From Cohnella baijiui (GTDB lineage Bacteria; Bacillota; Bacilli; Paenibacillales; Paenibacillaceae): DNA of 64,000 nucleotides. The notes below the pieces were generated by a model. That model was not told the origin of the DNA, did no database searches, and saw only the letters and a list, made by a program, of their open reading frames with translations. The translations under genes and the position numbers were made by a program. Positions 43,384 to 51,719 of this stretch are shown one piece after another; position 1 is the first letter of the stretch, and every line of letters starts with the position of its first letter. The DNA lies in assembly GCF_020731285.1 (NCBI RefSeq), contig NZ_JAJFOW010000006.1:1-64000 (forward strand). The letters run 5' to 3'.

Positions 43384-45174
43384 TTATTTGTACAGCGGAC
43401 CGAAGTTCGCGCAGGCGCGGAAATCGGCGCTTTCGGCGTTGTCCGTGCCGAACAGCCCCCAGGCGCGCGGACGGAAGACCCGCTCCTCGGCGACGTTGTG
43501 CATGCTGACCGGAATGCGCAGAATCGAGGCCAGGGTGATCAGATCCGCGCCGATGTGGCCGAAGCTGATCGAGCCGTGATTCGCGCCCCAGTTGTCCATC
43601 ACGTCGTACACCGATCGGAAGGCGCCCTTGCCGGTCACGATCGGGGCGAACCAGGTCGTCGGCCACGTCGGGTCCGTTCGCTTGTCGAGGGCGTCGTGCA
43701 CGTCCTGCGGCAGATCGACGGAGTAGCCTTCGGCTATTTGCAGCACCGGGCCGATGCCCTTGACCAGATTCAGGCGGGACATCGTCATCGGCATGCCGCC
43801 GCGCGTCAGGTAGTCCGAGGAGAAACCGCCCCCGCGGAAATATTCGACGGACGCCGGACGCCACGAAGTGGCGTCGAGGCAGCGCTTCGCCTCATCGGGC
43901 GTAATCTCCCAGTACGGCTTCATCGCGGGCTTGCCGTCTTTTTGCTGTTCGCCCGTTCCGTCCAGCGCGGCCGGACCGGAGTTGATCAAATGCAGGATGC
44001 CGCCGGCGGCCGCGCCGGACAGTTGGTGCCCGGTTACTCGCTCGACGGAGTCCGGGCTCCAGAACGTCCGGACGTCGGCGAAGATTTGGGCTGTGTTCGT
44101 AAGCAGGTAGCCGAACAGCATGACGATGCCGTTCAGGCTGTCGTTCTCGGTCGCGACGATGTACGGGGAACGGATGCCGTTCCAGTCGAACGAAGAGTTC
44201 AGAATCGCCTCGTGGAAGTCGCCGTTCGGGAAATGGTCCGTCCAGGCGCGCTGTCCCTGGAAGCCGGAGACGATGGCGTTGTGGCCGTTCGCCTCTTCCT
44301 CGAAGCCCAGCTCCGCCAGCCGCGGATTGCCGATCATGAGGTCGCGGGCGATCTGCGTCATCTTGACGACGGTTTCCCAGTCTTTGTCCTTGCGCTCCCG
44401 GGACATCTGGAGGTGCGTCGGATTGTTGTCCGGACCCTCGGCGCAGTTTTCCTTCACCCAAGCAAGCGCTTTCTCGAATTCCGCGGGATCATAGATGCCC
44501 TCGTCGATGCGCCTTACGAACTCGGACATGTCGACGTACTCCGTGCGCATGCCGAGATACTCTTGGAACAGCTGGTCGTTCACGATCGAGCCCGCGATGC
44601 CCATCGAGACGGAGCCCATGGATAGGTACGATTTGCCGCGCAAGATCGACACAGCAAGACCCGCGCGGGCAAAGCCGATCAGCTTCTCGCGCACATCCTC
44701 GGGAATGCTCGCATCCCCGGCGTCCTGCACTTGCTCGCCGTAGATGCCGAATGCCGGCAGTCCCTTCTGCGCATAGCCGGACAGGACGGCCGCCAGATAG
44801 ACGGCGCCGGGACGCTCCGTGCCGTTGAATCCCCATACGGCCTTCGGAATCGAAGGATCCATATCCATCGTCTCCGTGCCGTAGCACCAGCAAGGCGTCA
44901 CGGTGAGGGACACGCCGACGCCCGCGCGGGCGAATTTCTCCGCGGAGGCGGCCGCTTCGGCGACGCCGCCGATACACGTGTCGGAAATGACGCACTCGAC
45001 GGGTTCGCCGTTCGGATAGCGCAAGCTCTCGGACAGCAGCTTGGCTACCGAACGCGCCATGTTCATCGTCTGCTCTTCCAGCGATTCGCGGACGCCCTTG
45101 CGCCGTCCGTCGATCGTCGGACGGATGCCGATCTTGGGGAAGCCGCCTTGCCAACGAAATGCAAAATCAGTCAC
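43384..45174 (-). CDS. fucI: L-fucose isomerase
   Basis: 596-aa Fuc[21 protein letters not shown] at the N-terminus, [40 protein letters not shown] and the C-terminal [18 protein letters not shown]. Converts L-fucose to L-fuculose (also acts on D-arabinose). The start is GTG 45174, 6 nt after GGGAGGA; the earlier ATG at 45195 is on the ribosome site. First gene of the leftward fucose operon, divergent from its LacI regulator. Confidence 0.95.
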   Translation of the reverse strand: MTDFAFRWQGGFPKIGIRPTIDGRRKGVRESLEEQTMNMARSVAKLLSESLRYPNGEPVECVISDTCIGGVAEAAASAEKFARAGVGVSLTVTPCWCYGTETMDMDPSIPKAVWGFNGTERPGAVYLAAVLSGYAQKGLPAFGIYGEQVQDAGDASIPEDVREKLIGFARAGLAVSILRGKSYLSMGSVSMGIAGSIVNDQLFQEYLGMRTEYVDMSEFVRRIDEGIYDPAEFEKALAWVKENCAEGPDNNPTHLQMSRERKDKDWETVVKMTQIARDLMIGNPRLAELGFEEEANGHNAIVSGFQGQRAWTDHFPNGDFHEAILNSSFDWNGIRSPYIVATENDSLNGIVMLFGYLLTNTAQIFADVRTFWSPDSVERVTGHQLSGAAAGGILHLINSGPAALDGTGEQQKDGKPAMKPYWEITPDEAKRCLDATSWRPASVEYFRGGGFSSDYLTRGGMPMTMSRLNLVKGIGPVLQIAEGYSVDLPQDVHDALDKRTDPTWPTTWFAPIVTGKGAFRSVYDVMDNWGANHGSISFGHIGADLITLASILRIPVSMHNVAEERVFRPRAWGLFGTDNAESADFRACANFGPLYK

Positions 45175-45512
45175 GGTGATTCCTCCCTGGTTCATTTTGT
45201 GTTACCGATAACTCTAAAGTAACCGCGAAACCGCTTGCTGTCAATGTCGCATTTCGGTAAGATTACAAGTAAAAACGGCTTTGCCGTCTTCCCGGTCGGC
45301 GACACATTTTTATCGGAGGTCATACAGAAATGGATAGAGGTAATGCTTATACATTCTGTATGACCAAGTAAACTCGCAATCTGCGATTACGGAGAAGCGG
45401 AGCCCCGATCCGTGCGGGTCGGACCGCGTTATGCCCTTGAACCGCCTTGGGGCGAGCGCTTGCGCCGCCGCGAATCCCGGCATCGGCGTTGGAAACGAAG
45501 GAGCAATTGGCT
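45175..45512. promoter_or_regulatory. Divergent fucI-lacI control region
   Basis: Contains a short hairpin AACGGC-ttt-GCCGT (about 45280-45296) and the 12-bp inverted repeat GGTCATACAGAA / TTCTGTATGACC at 45318-45365. Inside that repeat is a 13-codon frame from ATG 45330 (MDRGNAYTFCMTK), with CGGAGG 10 nt upstream. This may be a leader peptide or an operator pair for the LacI regulator. No clear consensus promoter could be assigned. Confidence 0.5.
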
Positions 45513-46529
45513 ATGGTGACCATCTATGACATCGCCGAGAAAGCCCAGGTCTCGGCGATGACGGTATCGAGAGTTATCAATAACACGGGTCGGATCAGCG
45601 AGAAGACGAGGACCAAGGTGAGACGCGTCATGGAGGAGCTTGGCTACGTGCCGAACCAGCTGGCGCGAAGCCTGGTGCTGCAGCAGACGAATCTGCTTTT
45701 TCTCATGATCACGGACATTACGAACCCGTTCTACACGACGCTGGCCCGCGGCGCCGAGGACGCCGCGAAAAAGCACGGCTATCGGCTGCTGTTCGGCAAT
45801 ACGGACGAAAATCTCGACAAGGAACAGGACTATATCGACGCGATCTTGAAAACACGCGCGGATGGCGTCCTCCTTGCGCCGGCCGGCGACGCTTCCCTCC
45901 CCCATCTGGAGACGCTGCGCAAGCACGGCGTTCCGTTCGTCCTGCTCGATCGGGAAGTACCCGGCGTCGAGAGCGACGTCGTGCTGGGCGACAGCAAGGA
46001 AGGCGCGCGCCAGCTGGTCAAGCATCTGGTCGCCGGCGGCCACCGCGAGATCGCGATGATTAACGGCTCGCGCTCGATCTCGAGCGCCCGGGACCGTCTG
46101 GCGGGTTACCTCGAAGCGCTGAAGCTGAACGACCTGTCCTTCGCCGAAGAGCGGGTGCTCGAAATGAGCTTCGGCCCGCGCAGCGACTTGTCCGAGATCG
46201 ACGCGTGGCTGGACTGGATGCATCCCCTGCCCACCGCCATCGTCGCCGGCAACAACGTGTTGGCCGTCGAAGCGATACGCTCGCTGCAGGCGCGGGGATT
46301 GCGCGTCCCCGAGGACGTCTCGCTCGTCTGCTTCGACGAGCTGGCGTCGTACGCGGAGATCGATCCGTTCCTGACGGTCATCTCGCAGCAAGCGTACCAA
46401 TTCGGCTACTTGGGAATGCAGATGCTGCTGGACCGCATCCAAACCCGCGAGGAGCCCGGTCCGTGGCGCAAAGTCGTCTTGCCCGCCGAGCTGATCGTAC
46501 GCCGCTCCGTACGCGCTCTGAATCGATAA
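45513..46529 (+). CDS. LacI family regulator of the fucose operon
   Basis: 338-aa LacI/GalR regulator. HTH MVTIYDIAEKAQVSAMTVSR, hinge VPNQLARSLVL, and periplasmic-binding-type effector domain ending QQAYQFGYLGMQMLLDRIQT. ATG 45513 has AAGGAG upstream; the longer frame to 45447 has no ribosome site. Divergent from fucI-fucA-rhaB; likely represses that operon until fucose or a phosphorylated product is present. Confidence 0.9.
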   Translation: MVTIYDIAEKAQVSAMTVSRVINNTGRISEKTRTKVRRVMEELGYVPNQLARSLVLQQTNLLFLMITDITNPFYTTLARGAEDAAKKHGYRLLFGNTDENLDKEQDYIDAILKTRADGVLLAPAGDASLPHLETLRKHGVPFVLLDREVPGVESDVVLGDSKEGARQLVKHLVAGGHREIAMINGSRSISSARDRLAGYLEALKLNDLSFAEERVLEMSFGPRSDLSEIDAWLDWMHPLPTAIVAGNNVLAVEAIRSLQARGLRVPEDVSLVCFDELASYAEIDPFLTVISQQAYQFGYLGMQMLLDRIQTREEPGPWRKVVLPAELIVRRSVRALNR

Positions 46530-46575
46530 GAGGCTGCTCCGTTACGGCCCTCTCCGGCCGGTACGGGCAGCCTCT
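46529..46575 (+). terminator. Terminator of the lacI-type gene
   Basis: AGAGGCTGC / GCAGCCTCT stem with a GC-rich inner part, immediately after the stop. Confidence 0.65.
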
Positions 46576-46632
46576 ATGTTATTCCGGCGCCCGTCCAGGG
46601 CTAGGTCGCTCGATTCCCGGTGCGGCGCCTCG

Positions 46633-46887
46633 TTAATGGGAATCGCCGAACGGCGAATGTTCGTGGCCGGGGAGCAGCCCGAACAAATTAAACAGCGTCG
46701 GCTCGCCGCACTTGGCGCAATAGGCGGCGTCCCGGTCGTTGACGGCGTTGCATCCCTTCTTCAACGGTCCATGTTCGTCGAAGCAGCGATTGACCAGGGG
46801 GGCGCCGCATCCGGTGCAGTATTTGTCCTTCTCGCCGGGCAGTTTGGCGCACCTTACGCAAGGCTCCGGCGGATCTTTTTGCGCCAC
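46633..46887 (-). CDS. Zinc-ribbon small protein
   Basis: 84-aa protein with three CxxC-type pairs: CVRCAKLPGEKDKYCTGCG, NRCFDEHG and YCAKCGEPTLF. A treble or double zinc ribbon with no enzyme motif. The start is taken as GTG 46887 after GGAGGAGG. Last gene of the leftward GerP/Hsp20 cluster, so it may be a spore protein. Otherwise unknown. Confidence 0.7.
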   Translation of the reverse strand: MAQKDPPEPCVRCAKLPGEKDKYCTGCGAPLVNRCFDEHGPLKKGCNAVNDRDAAYCAKCGEPTLFNLFGLLPGHEHSPFGDSH

Positions 46888-46936
46888 GCGCTCCCTCCTC
46901 CCTCGCATCGGAAGCCTCGATATCCTCGCGCTATGG

Positions 46937-47188
46937 CTATAAAGCTTGCCCTTGAATGGCCGTGGCCGGCTCGATCTCGTTCATCGGGTTGTCGAACAAG
47001 TCGTTGTCGAATACCGTGGCGATGAAGCCCGTCTCGATGTTGGCGCCGTACAGCTGGCCGTTGCCGAAGTTCGTTTTGCCGTTCTGGTTCCATCCCGGCT
47101 GAGCGACCTCGCCGATCGCGACGACGGAGCCGCGGTTCATCGCGTTGATGTTGATGGCTCCCGCGGCCATGGATATGATGACGGCCAA
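46937..47188 (-). CDS. GerPA/GerPF-like small protein
   Basis: 83-aa protein. AININAMNRGSVVAIGEVAQ, then PGWNQNGKTNFGNGQLYGA. This is the same module as in the two-module protein at 47278, and is distantly like GerPA/GerPF spore coat permeability proteins (N-x-S-x-V-x-x-G-D/E ... G...KxNxGxG). Start TTG 47188 after GGGGGTG. No signal or transmembrane segment. Part of the cluster; predicted spore coat function. Confidence 0.65.
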   Translation of the reverse strand: MAVIISMAAGAININAMNRGSVVAIGEVAQPGWNQNGKTNFGNGQLYGANIETGFIATVFDNDLFDNPMNEIEPATAIQGQAL

Positions 47189-47277
47189 CGCTTCACCCCC
47201 GTGAGATTCGCCTATAACCTTATCGTATTCCTATGGCGGCCCATGGTTCCTGACACTTGCGATTTCCTCGGACCCCG

Positions 47278-47823
47278 CTATTCCACCGCTTCGTCAGGCG
47301 GCTTCTGCACGATCTGAACGTGACCCGCGGCTCCTCCCACGTCCAACGCCTGCTGGCGAATATCGAACGAAGCGTCCTCCGCGTCGTCGTCGAACACGAT
47401 GTTGACCGTTCGGCTTAGCCGACTTGCGCCGTAGATTTTGCCGGCCCCGTAGTTGTTTTTCCTCGCCGTCCGCCATCCCGGCTGCCGAATGTCCCCTAGA
47501 TCGACCGCCGAGGCGTTGAGCATGGCGTTGACGTTCACCGATTGAAAGTCGATGGCGGTTTGCCGCACCGTTTCGGGCGTCTCCGTGATGGCAATCGCCC
47601 TGGCGTCGCGGACCGAGTTATCGACCAGATCCGGATCGTAAACGTAGCAGACGGCGTTCGACAGCGTGGCGTCCTTAAGGCTGCCGAAGCCGTAGTTGCT
47701 CTTGCTGGAAGACATCCAGCCGATCGCCTGATTGGTGCCGATGAAGATGCCCGAAGAGTCTTCGATCACGTTTACGAACAGCCGACGGAATTGGACGATC
47801 GCTTTGCTATCGATTGAGGCCAC
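47278..47823 (-). CDS. Two-module GerPA/GerPF-like protein
   Basis: 181-aa protein made of two related modules: FVNVIEDSSGIFIGTNQAIG (1) and SVNVNAMLNASAVDLGDIRQ (2). Each is followed by G-W-x4-K-x-N-Y-G-x-G (SKSNYGFGSL; RKNNYGAGKI). Both resemble GerP family proteins. The tandem fusion is unusual because GerP proteins are normally one module. Start GTG 47823 after GGAGGAGG. Predicted structural coat protein; the partner could be the Hsp20 next door. Confidence 0.65.
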   Translation of the reverse strand: MASIDSKAIVQFRRLFVNVIEDSSGIFIGTNQAIGWMSSSKSNYGFGSLKDATLSNAVCYVYDPDLVDNSVRDARAIAITETPETVRQTAIDFQSVNVNAMLNASAVDLGDIRQPGWRTARKNNYGAGKIYGASRLSRTVNIVFDDDAEDASFDIRQQALDVGGAAGHVQIVQKPPDEAVE

Positions 47824-47847
47824 CGGTTCGCCTCCTCCTCTTCGATG

Positions 47848-48303
47848 CTATGGGTCCCGGATGAAAATTTCGCGGTAGTGATCCGTTTCGTTCGCTTTGG
47901 GCATCCGGACTTCGAGAATGCCGTTCGCGAAGCTGGCCGTCGTTCGGGAAGTGTTCACTTCGCCGGGCAAGGCGACGAGCTCGACACGGCCCTCGGCTTC
48001 GATCTTGAGCTTCGTCCGGCTCACGTACAGCCTCAGATCGCCTGGCACGACGTCGGTCTGAAGTCGGCACTGTACGAAGATCGACCGTTGTGTCTCGAAC
48101 AGCTCGTAGTCGACCCCGCGGCCGGCATACGGATGCATGCCGAGGCCGGGCTGCCGCAGCATTTTCGGCATGAAATTGCGGATCGTCCGCTGTACGAGCT
48201 GCTCGATTTCCTTGCCGTTCCCGTCTTTGCCGATGCCCGGGACATGCTTCAACACGTTTTTCTGGAATTTTTGCCAGTCTTGCGACTGCTGCCAGTCGTC
48301 CAT
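47848..48303 (-). CDS. Hsp20/alpha-crystallin domain protein
   Basis: 151-aa small heat-shock protein. An N-terminal helical region (DWQKFQKNVLKHVPGIGK) is followed by an alpha-crystallin domain (RSIFVQCRLQTDVVPGDLRL; SRTTASFANGILEVRMPKA). The A-x-x-x-n-G-(I/V)-L-x-(I/V) signature is present. In Bacillus, CotM and CotP are Hsp20 proteins of the spore coat. The neighbouring GerP-like genes support a coat role. The ATG lies after a weak GAGAAAGG. Confidence 0.85.
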   Translation of the reverse strand: MDDWQQSQDWQKFQKNVLKHVPGIGKDGNGKEIEQLVQRTIRNFMPKMLRQPGLGMHPYAGRGVDYELFETQRSIFVQCRLQTDVVPGDLRLYVSRTKLKIEAEGRVELVALPGEVNTSRTTASFANGILEVRMPKANETDHYREIFIRDP

Positions 48304-48307
48304 GATG

Positions 48308-48622
48308 TCACTGCCTTTCTCCTGCTCCGTAGGGCGATTCGTCCGGGACGGGGCTCTGCTCGGCGAGAATGTCCTGAAGCCATTCCGGCACCTCCGCGCC
48401 GGCGACGTTCAGCGTATCTAGAAAATCCGAGTCGTTCAGGAGCGAGCGGATGCCTGCGACCAGGTTGCGGTCCCCGCTCACCGACCCGAAACCCTGCGTG
48501 AGCTTCTGATGACTTTCGAAGCCGCTCGGCCAATTGTTGCCCATGTTGATGCACGACGCGTTCTCCACCGAGCCGATGCGGATCGAGCCGATCACGAACT
48601 GCGGAGACAAAAAAGAACCCAT
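48308..48622 (-). CDS. GerP-like protein
   Basis: 104-aa protein. The first half is a GerP-type module, VIGSIRIGSVENASCINMGN, then GFESHQKLTQGFGSVSGD. The C-terminal part (LLNDSDFLDTLNVAGAEVPE) is acidic and unassigned. ATG 48620-48622 follows CGGAGG by 8 nt. Predicted spore coat component within the cluster. Confidence 0.65.
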   Translation of the reverse strand: MGSFLSPQFVIGSIRIGSVENASCINMGNNWPSGFESHQKLTQGFGSVSGDRNLVAGIRSLLNDSDFLDTLNVAGAEVPEWLQDILAEQSPVPDESPYGAGERQ

Positions 48623-48627
48623 GGCCG

Positions 48628-49038
48628 TCACCTCCGGTTATCGAACCGAAAGCCGGTCGGCGTTCGGCGAAGACCTGATTGTCCAGGGCTTGGCGGATCC
48701 GCCGGATCGGCGGCCGGCGCCTTCCTTTCTTGGGAGGCCGCCGGAGACTTGCGGACGTCCGCGTTCGCGGCGACGTTCGTTCCGAAGTTGTTGCCGAGAT
48801 TCAAGGAACCGCTGAGATGCTCGATATCCAGGCCGTCCAGGCGAAATTCCAGCTTTTCCAGGACGGGCTGCTGAATGACGAGATGTTCGATGACGATTTG
48901 CGGCTGCCTGTTCGCCAGGTCCGCCACCGTCCGCTCCATTTGGCGCAGCCGGGCTTCCCACGCCTCCTGGGGCCGATGTTCTTCCTTGGGCGGGGACGGG
49001 AGAGGGGCGCGCTCCCGTCTCCGAAACCAGCGTTTCAC
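48628..49038 (-). CDS. GerPC-like protein
   Basis: 136-aa protein. A coiled-coil-like helix (EEHRPQEAWEARLRQMERTV) is followed by EKLEFRLDGLDIEHLSGSLN, NLG, which matches the diagnostic core of GerPC (EKIEYKFDQL.IERLEGTLNIG). The last part is low-complexity. GerPC is a spore coat protein needed for germinant access. The GTG start 49038 overlaps the preceding stop (GTGA) but the ribosome site is close; a TTG at 49062 is an alternative. Confidence 0.75.
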   Translation of the reverse strand: MKRWFRRRERAPLPSPPKEEHRPQEAWEARLRQMERTVADLANRQPQIVIEHLVIQQPVLEKLEFRLDGLDIEHLSGSLNLGNNFGTNVAANADVRKSPAASQERKAPAADPADPPSPGQSGLRRTPTGFRFDNRR

Positions 49039-49259
49039 CGCTCCTTCGTCTTTCCGTCCCAAGCCATGTCGATCCGGTCCGCGTCTTTGGCCCGGACCCG
49101 CCCGTCGTAGACCAGGCTCCCCTCGCCGCTTACGGAGCCGAACGCTTGGTTCGACTTCGAGAAGCTTTTGAAGCCCGCCTGCCGATTGTCTCCGGCGAAT
49201 ACGCCCGACGAGCGCGAGATCGAGTTGATCCGGAGTTCCCCGAACCGGATGTTCCGCAT
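49035..49259 (-). CDS. GerP-like small protein
   Basis: 74-aa protein: RFGELRINSISRSSGVFAGD, then AGFKSFSKSNQAFGSVSGEG. It has the GerPE/GerPD-like opening (x-I-N-S-I-S-x-S-S-x-V-F-x-x-G-D) and the GerPF-like S-K-x-x-x-x-x-G-S. ATG follows AAAGGAGG by 7 nt. Second gene of the operon. Confidence 0.75.
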   Translation of the reverse strand: MRNIRFGELRINSISRSSGVFAGDNRQAGFKSFSKSNQAFGSVSGEGSLVYDGRVRAKDADRIDMAWDGKTKER

Positions 49260-49279
49260 GCGTCCGCCTCCTTTCGCGC

Positions 49280-49735
49280 TTAGGCGCCGTTCGCGCCCGG
49301 ACCGGATTCTTCCTGGATCGGAATGCTCGTAGGCGGCTCGGACGCCTCGATCGGGAGCTCGACGATCAGCAAACCCTTCGCGTACTTGGCCGAGATGCCC
49401 GCAGCCGATACAGGCTTGGGGAGCGTCAACGCCCGTTTGAACGGACCGAAATAACGCTCCTTCAGCAGCATCCGGTTTTCGGTCACCGGGTAAGGAAAAG
49501 GAATCTCTCCTTCGAGCAGCAGCGTCTGCCCTTCGAGCCGGATTTCGATCTGCTCCTGGCTACGGATGGCCGGCAGTTCGGCCAGGACGACGATCGAAGT
49601 CGGCGTGTGGTACATGTCGATCCGCGGGCCCGTGACGGGGATGAGCTGGCCGATCTCCTGCCAAAAATCTTCCCCGAGCACTTCGCTGGCTTCGTTATAA
49701 TAGTCCTTCGGCAGGTTCAGTCTCTCCTTGGCCAT
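49280..49735 (-). CDS. Hsp20/alpha-crystallin domain protein
   Basis: 151-aa small heat-shock protein; first gene of the operon. DMYHTPTSIVVLAELPAIRS, then EIRLEGQTLLLEGEIPFPYP and the C-terminal GISAKYAKGLLIVELPIEAS (alpha-crystallin signature A-x-x-x-x-G-L-L-x-V). The ATG at 49733-49735 follows GGGGGG; the 12 codons upstream are not needed. Together with the second Hsp20 it resembles CotM/CotP pairs of spore coats. Confidence 0.85.
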   Translation of the reverse strand: MAKERLNLPKDYYNEASEVLGEDFWQEIGQLIPVTGPRIDMYHTPTSIVVLAELPAIRSQEQIEIRLEGQTLLLEGEIPFPYPVTENRMLLKERYFGPFKRALTLPKPVSAAGISAKYAKGLLIVELPIEASEPPTSIPIQEESGPGANGA

Positions 49736-49883
49736 CGGAGCCCCCCGTTCGACTGAGGCGTGCCGTCCCATCTGACGGAATAGGCATACGCGTATTCAGC
49801 TTATGTCTATGCGCGGCGCAGTCGATTCATACTACGGCCCGAAGCGGACCGGCCTGCGCGGCGATCACTTCGCGATCAGCTCC

Positions 49884-50150
49884 TCATTCCGCCAGCCGCT
49901 CGCCCGCGAGCCACGCCTCGAAGGACGTCAGATCCGGATGGAGCCGCCTAAGCGCGGCGGGGTCGGCCGGATAGCCGTTCTCGGCGAAGTGCGCCTGAAC
50001 CCGCACGCCGTCTGCGCGAACGCGCGATGACGGCGACGGCGTCGGCGCCGGGCGTACCGGTACGCCGAACCGGCGCGCGATGGCGGCTTTCCCTTCGGCG
50101 AACGTACGTTCATCGCCCGCCAACTCCAGCGTGCGGCTCCATATACACGC
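49884..50150 (-). pseudogene. NmrA-like/NAD(P)-binding protein relic
   Basis: The frame from about 50150 to the stop (49884-49886) reads TLELAGDERTFAEGKAAIAR, then RFGVPV and, later, DPAALRRLHPDLTSFEAWLA. This is the C-terminal quarter of an NmrA/SDR-type NAD(P)-binding protein. The N-terminal Rossmann part is missing; the frame runs into the hairpin at 50151. I infer a deleted gene. Confidence 0.65.
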
Positions 50151-50195
50151 AAAAAGCGGTACCCGACGTCGAGCGACGATTCGGGGACCGCTTTT
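50151..50195. terminator. Imperfect long hairpin
   Basis: AAAAAGCGGT / ACCGCTTTT arms with a further GAC-rich inner stem, T-runs on both sides. It lies at the break of the NmrA relic and may terminate tmrB transcription leftward. Confidence 0.6.
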
Positions 50196-50240
50196 GAGGT
50201 TGCTGCTGGAGCTGATCCGCGCACCCAGCCCATGACGAAA

Positions 50241-50837
50241 TTAAGGACGGAAGCGAATGTGCTTGATCTGGGTGGCGAGCCGATCGACAGCGGCGCGAAA
50301 AGGACCGCGGTTATCCGGCGCGAGAACTAGATCCGCCCCGGCCGCGATCCGCTCGACGTTATCGGCGATCGTCGTCCGGTCGGTGTCGAGATGCACGCGG
50401 AACGTCTCGTCCGCAAGGCCTGCCACGCAGCGTTCGATCTGGTGCGCGGCCCACGAGCTGCCGCCCTCTCCTCTGCTTTTCAAACGCTTGCGCAACACTG
50501 CTTCCGACGCGCAAAGCGTAAAATGGCGAACGTCGATCCCTTCTTCGCACAGTTGCCCGACGACTTCCCGCCAGTAGACGGGATTCACGATCGTCATCGG
50601 GACGATGATCGGCCCGTCGTGGTTCGCGTCCAAATAGCGCAGCATGGACGCGTTGATCGATCTCCACATCGGAAAATCCTGAAAATCTCCCTGCGCCAAA
50701 GCTTTAGGCATATTGCGCCGAATGAAATACCCGGCACGCTCCGGGTCGTACACGTACGAACCCGGGATCCGCCGGTGCAGGGCATGCGCCGTCTGCGTCT
50801 TCCCCGACCCGAAAGCGCCGTTAATCCATACGATCAT
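50241..50837 (-). CDS. tmrB: TmrB-like ATP-binding protein (tunicamycin resistance)
   Basis: 198-aa P-loop protein. Walker A INGAFGSGKTQTAHALHRRI; SYVYDPERAGYFIRRNMPKA; IIVPMTIVNPVYWREVVGQL; SWAAHQIERCVAGLADETFR; RGPFRAAVDRLATQIKHIRF. The order and wording closely follow B. subtilis TmrB, which gives tunicamycin resistance by binding the drug. Biological substrate here is unproven. Monocistronic. Confidence 0.9.
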   Translation of the reverse strand: MIVWINGAFGSGKTQTAHALHRRIPGSYVYDPERAGYFIRRNMPKALAQGDFQDFPMWRSINASMLRYLDANHDGPIIVPMTIVNPVYWREVVGQLCEEGIDVRHFTLCASEAVLRKRLKSRGEGGSSWAAHQIERCVAGLADETFRVHLDTDRTTIADNVERIAAGADLVLAPDNRGPFRAAVDRLATQIKHIRFRP

Positions 50838-51079
50838 CCTCGTCCCTCCTCGGTTCGATAGTCGACCGACCTTCCGGCTTCGGCCCTCGATCGCGAAATT
50901 CCTTCCAGCCCACTCCTCAGGCTCAGCCGGTAAGAGCCCAATGGCCCATCCACCGTAACAGCGTTAACGCTTCCACATCGTCGTCCGCCTCAAAGAACAT
51001 ACTCTCCCTTAGAAGCGTCATGCCGCGCGACACGTCCGCCACCGCGAATGTTCATCCGCCTGGGTGAATCCAGCACCTG
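50838..51079. other. Intergenic with short protein-like remnant
   Basis: A leftward 42-codon stretch ending at 50923-50925 reads VADVSRGMTLLRESMFFEAD, then DVEALTLLRWMGHWALTG. It is bounded by a stop upstream and has no good start, so it may be the tail of a deleted gene. I cannot name it. Confidence 0.3.
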
Positions 51080-51582
51080 GCTAACGTGCAGTAGCGCCTG
51101 CAGGCCCCGCCCCGTCCGTCACGGTACGATTGATCGAATCCGTCAGTCGAAAGTTTGTGTCATCCATAAGTGTAGCAGTCTGCAGGTCCCGCCCTGTCCG
51201 TCACGTTACGATTGATCGAATCCGTCAGTCGAAAGTATTTGTCGTCCATAGGTATAGCAGCGCCTGCAGTCCCCGTTCGTCATGTTACGATTGATCGAAT
51301 CCGTCAGTCGAAAGTATTCGTCATCCATAAGCGTAGCAGTCTGCAGGCCCCGCCCCGCCCCGTCCGTCACGGTACGATTGATCGAATACGTCAGTCGAAA
51401 GTATTCGTCGTCCATAAGTGTAGCAGTCTGCAGGTCCCACCCCGTCTGTCACGGTACGATTGATCGAATCCGTCAGTCGAAAGTATTCGTCGTCCATAAG
51501 CAGTGCCTGCAGCCCCGCCCCGCCCCGTCCGTCACGTCACAATTGATCGAATCCGTCAGTCGAAAGTATTCGTCATCCATGC
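51080..51582. repeat. Tandem repeat array of ~80-bp units (about six copies)
   Basis: Six near-identical units, each starting near CTGCAG (positions 51098, 51180, 51264, 51341, 51428, 51508; spacing 82, 84, 77, 87, 80). Each has GTACGATTGATCGAATCCGT, then CAGTCGAAAGTATTCGTC. Unit lengths are not multiples of three, so no frame is kept: this is non-coding. Whole units are conserved and there are no unique spacers, so it is not a CRISPR array. Confidence 0.85.
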
Positions 51583-51719
51583 ATGTAGACGCCATCGATC
51601 ATAAATCGCAATGGAAGCTTGTCTTCATCCTGCACCCCCAACGGCCAGCCGCTAAGCGACCGCCGCACTGAGGGCCACCGCGATCGCCGCCGTCTTCGTC
51701 CTGCCCCATGCCCACCCGC
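51583..51719. other. Short spacer after the repeat array
   Basis: No feature seen. Confidence 0.4.

Noticed and set aside
51098..51582. CRISPR array
   Set aside because: Whole ~80-bp units repeat with no unique spacers, and no cas genes are present in the window.
51206..51671. Open frames inside the tandem repeat
   Set aside because: Unit lengths vary (77-87 bp) and break any shared frame, so apparent repeat peptides are not maintained.
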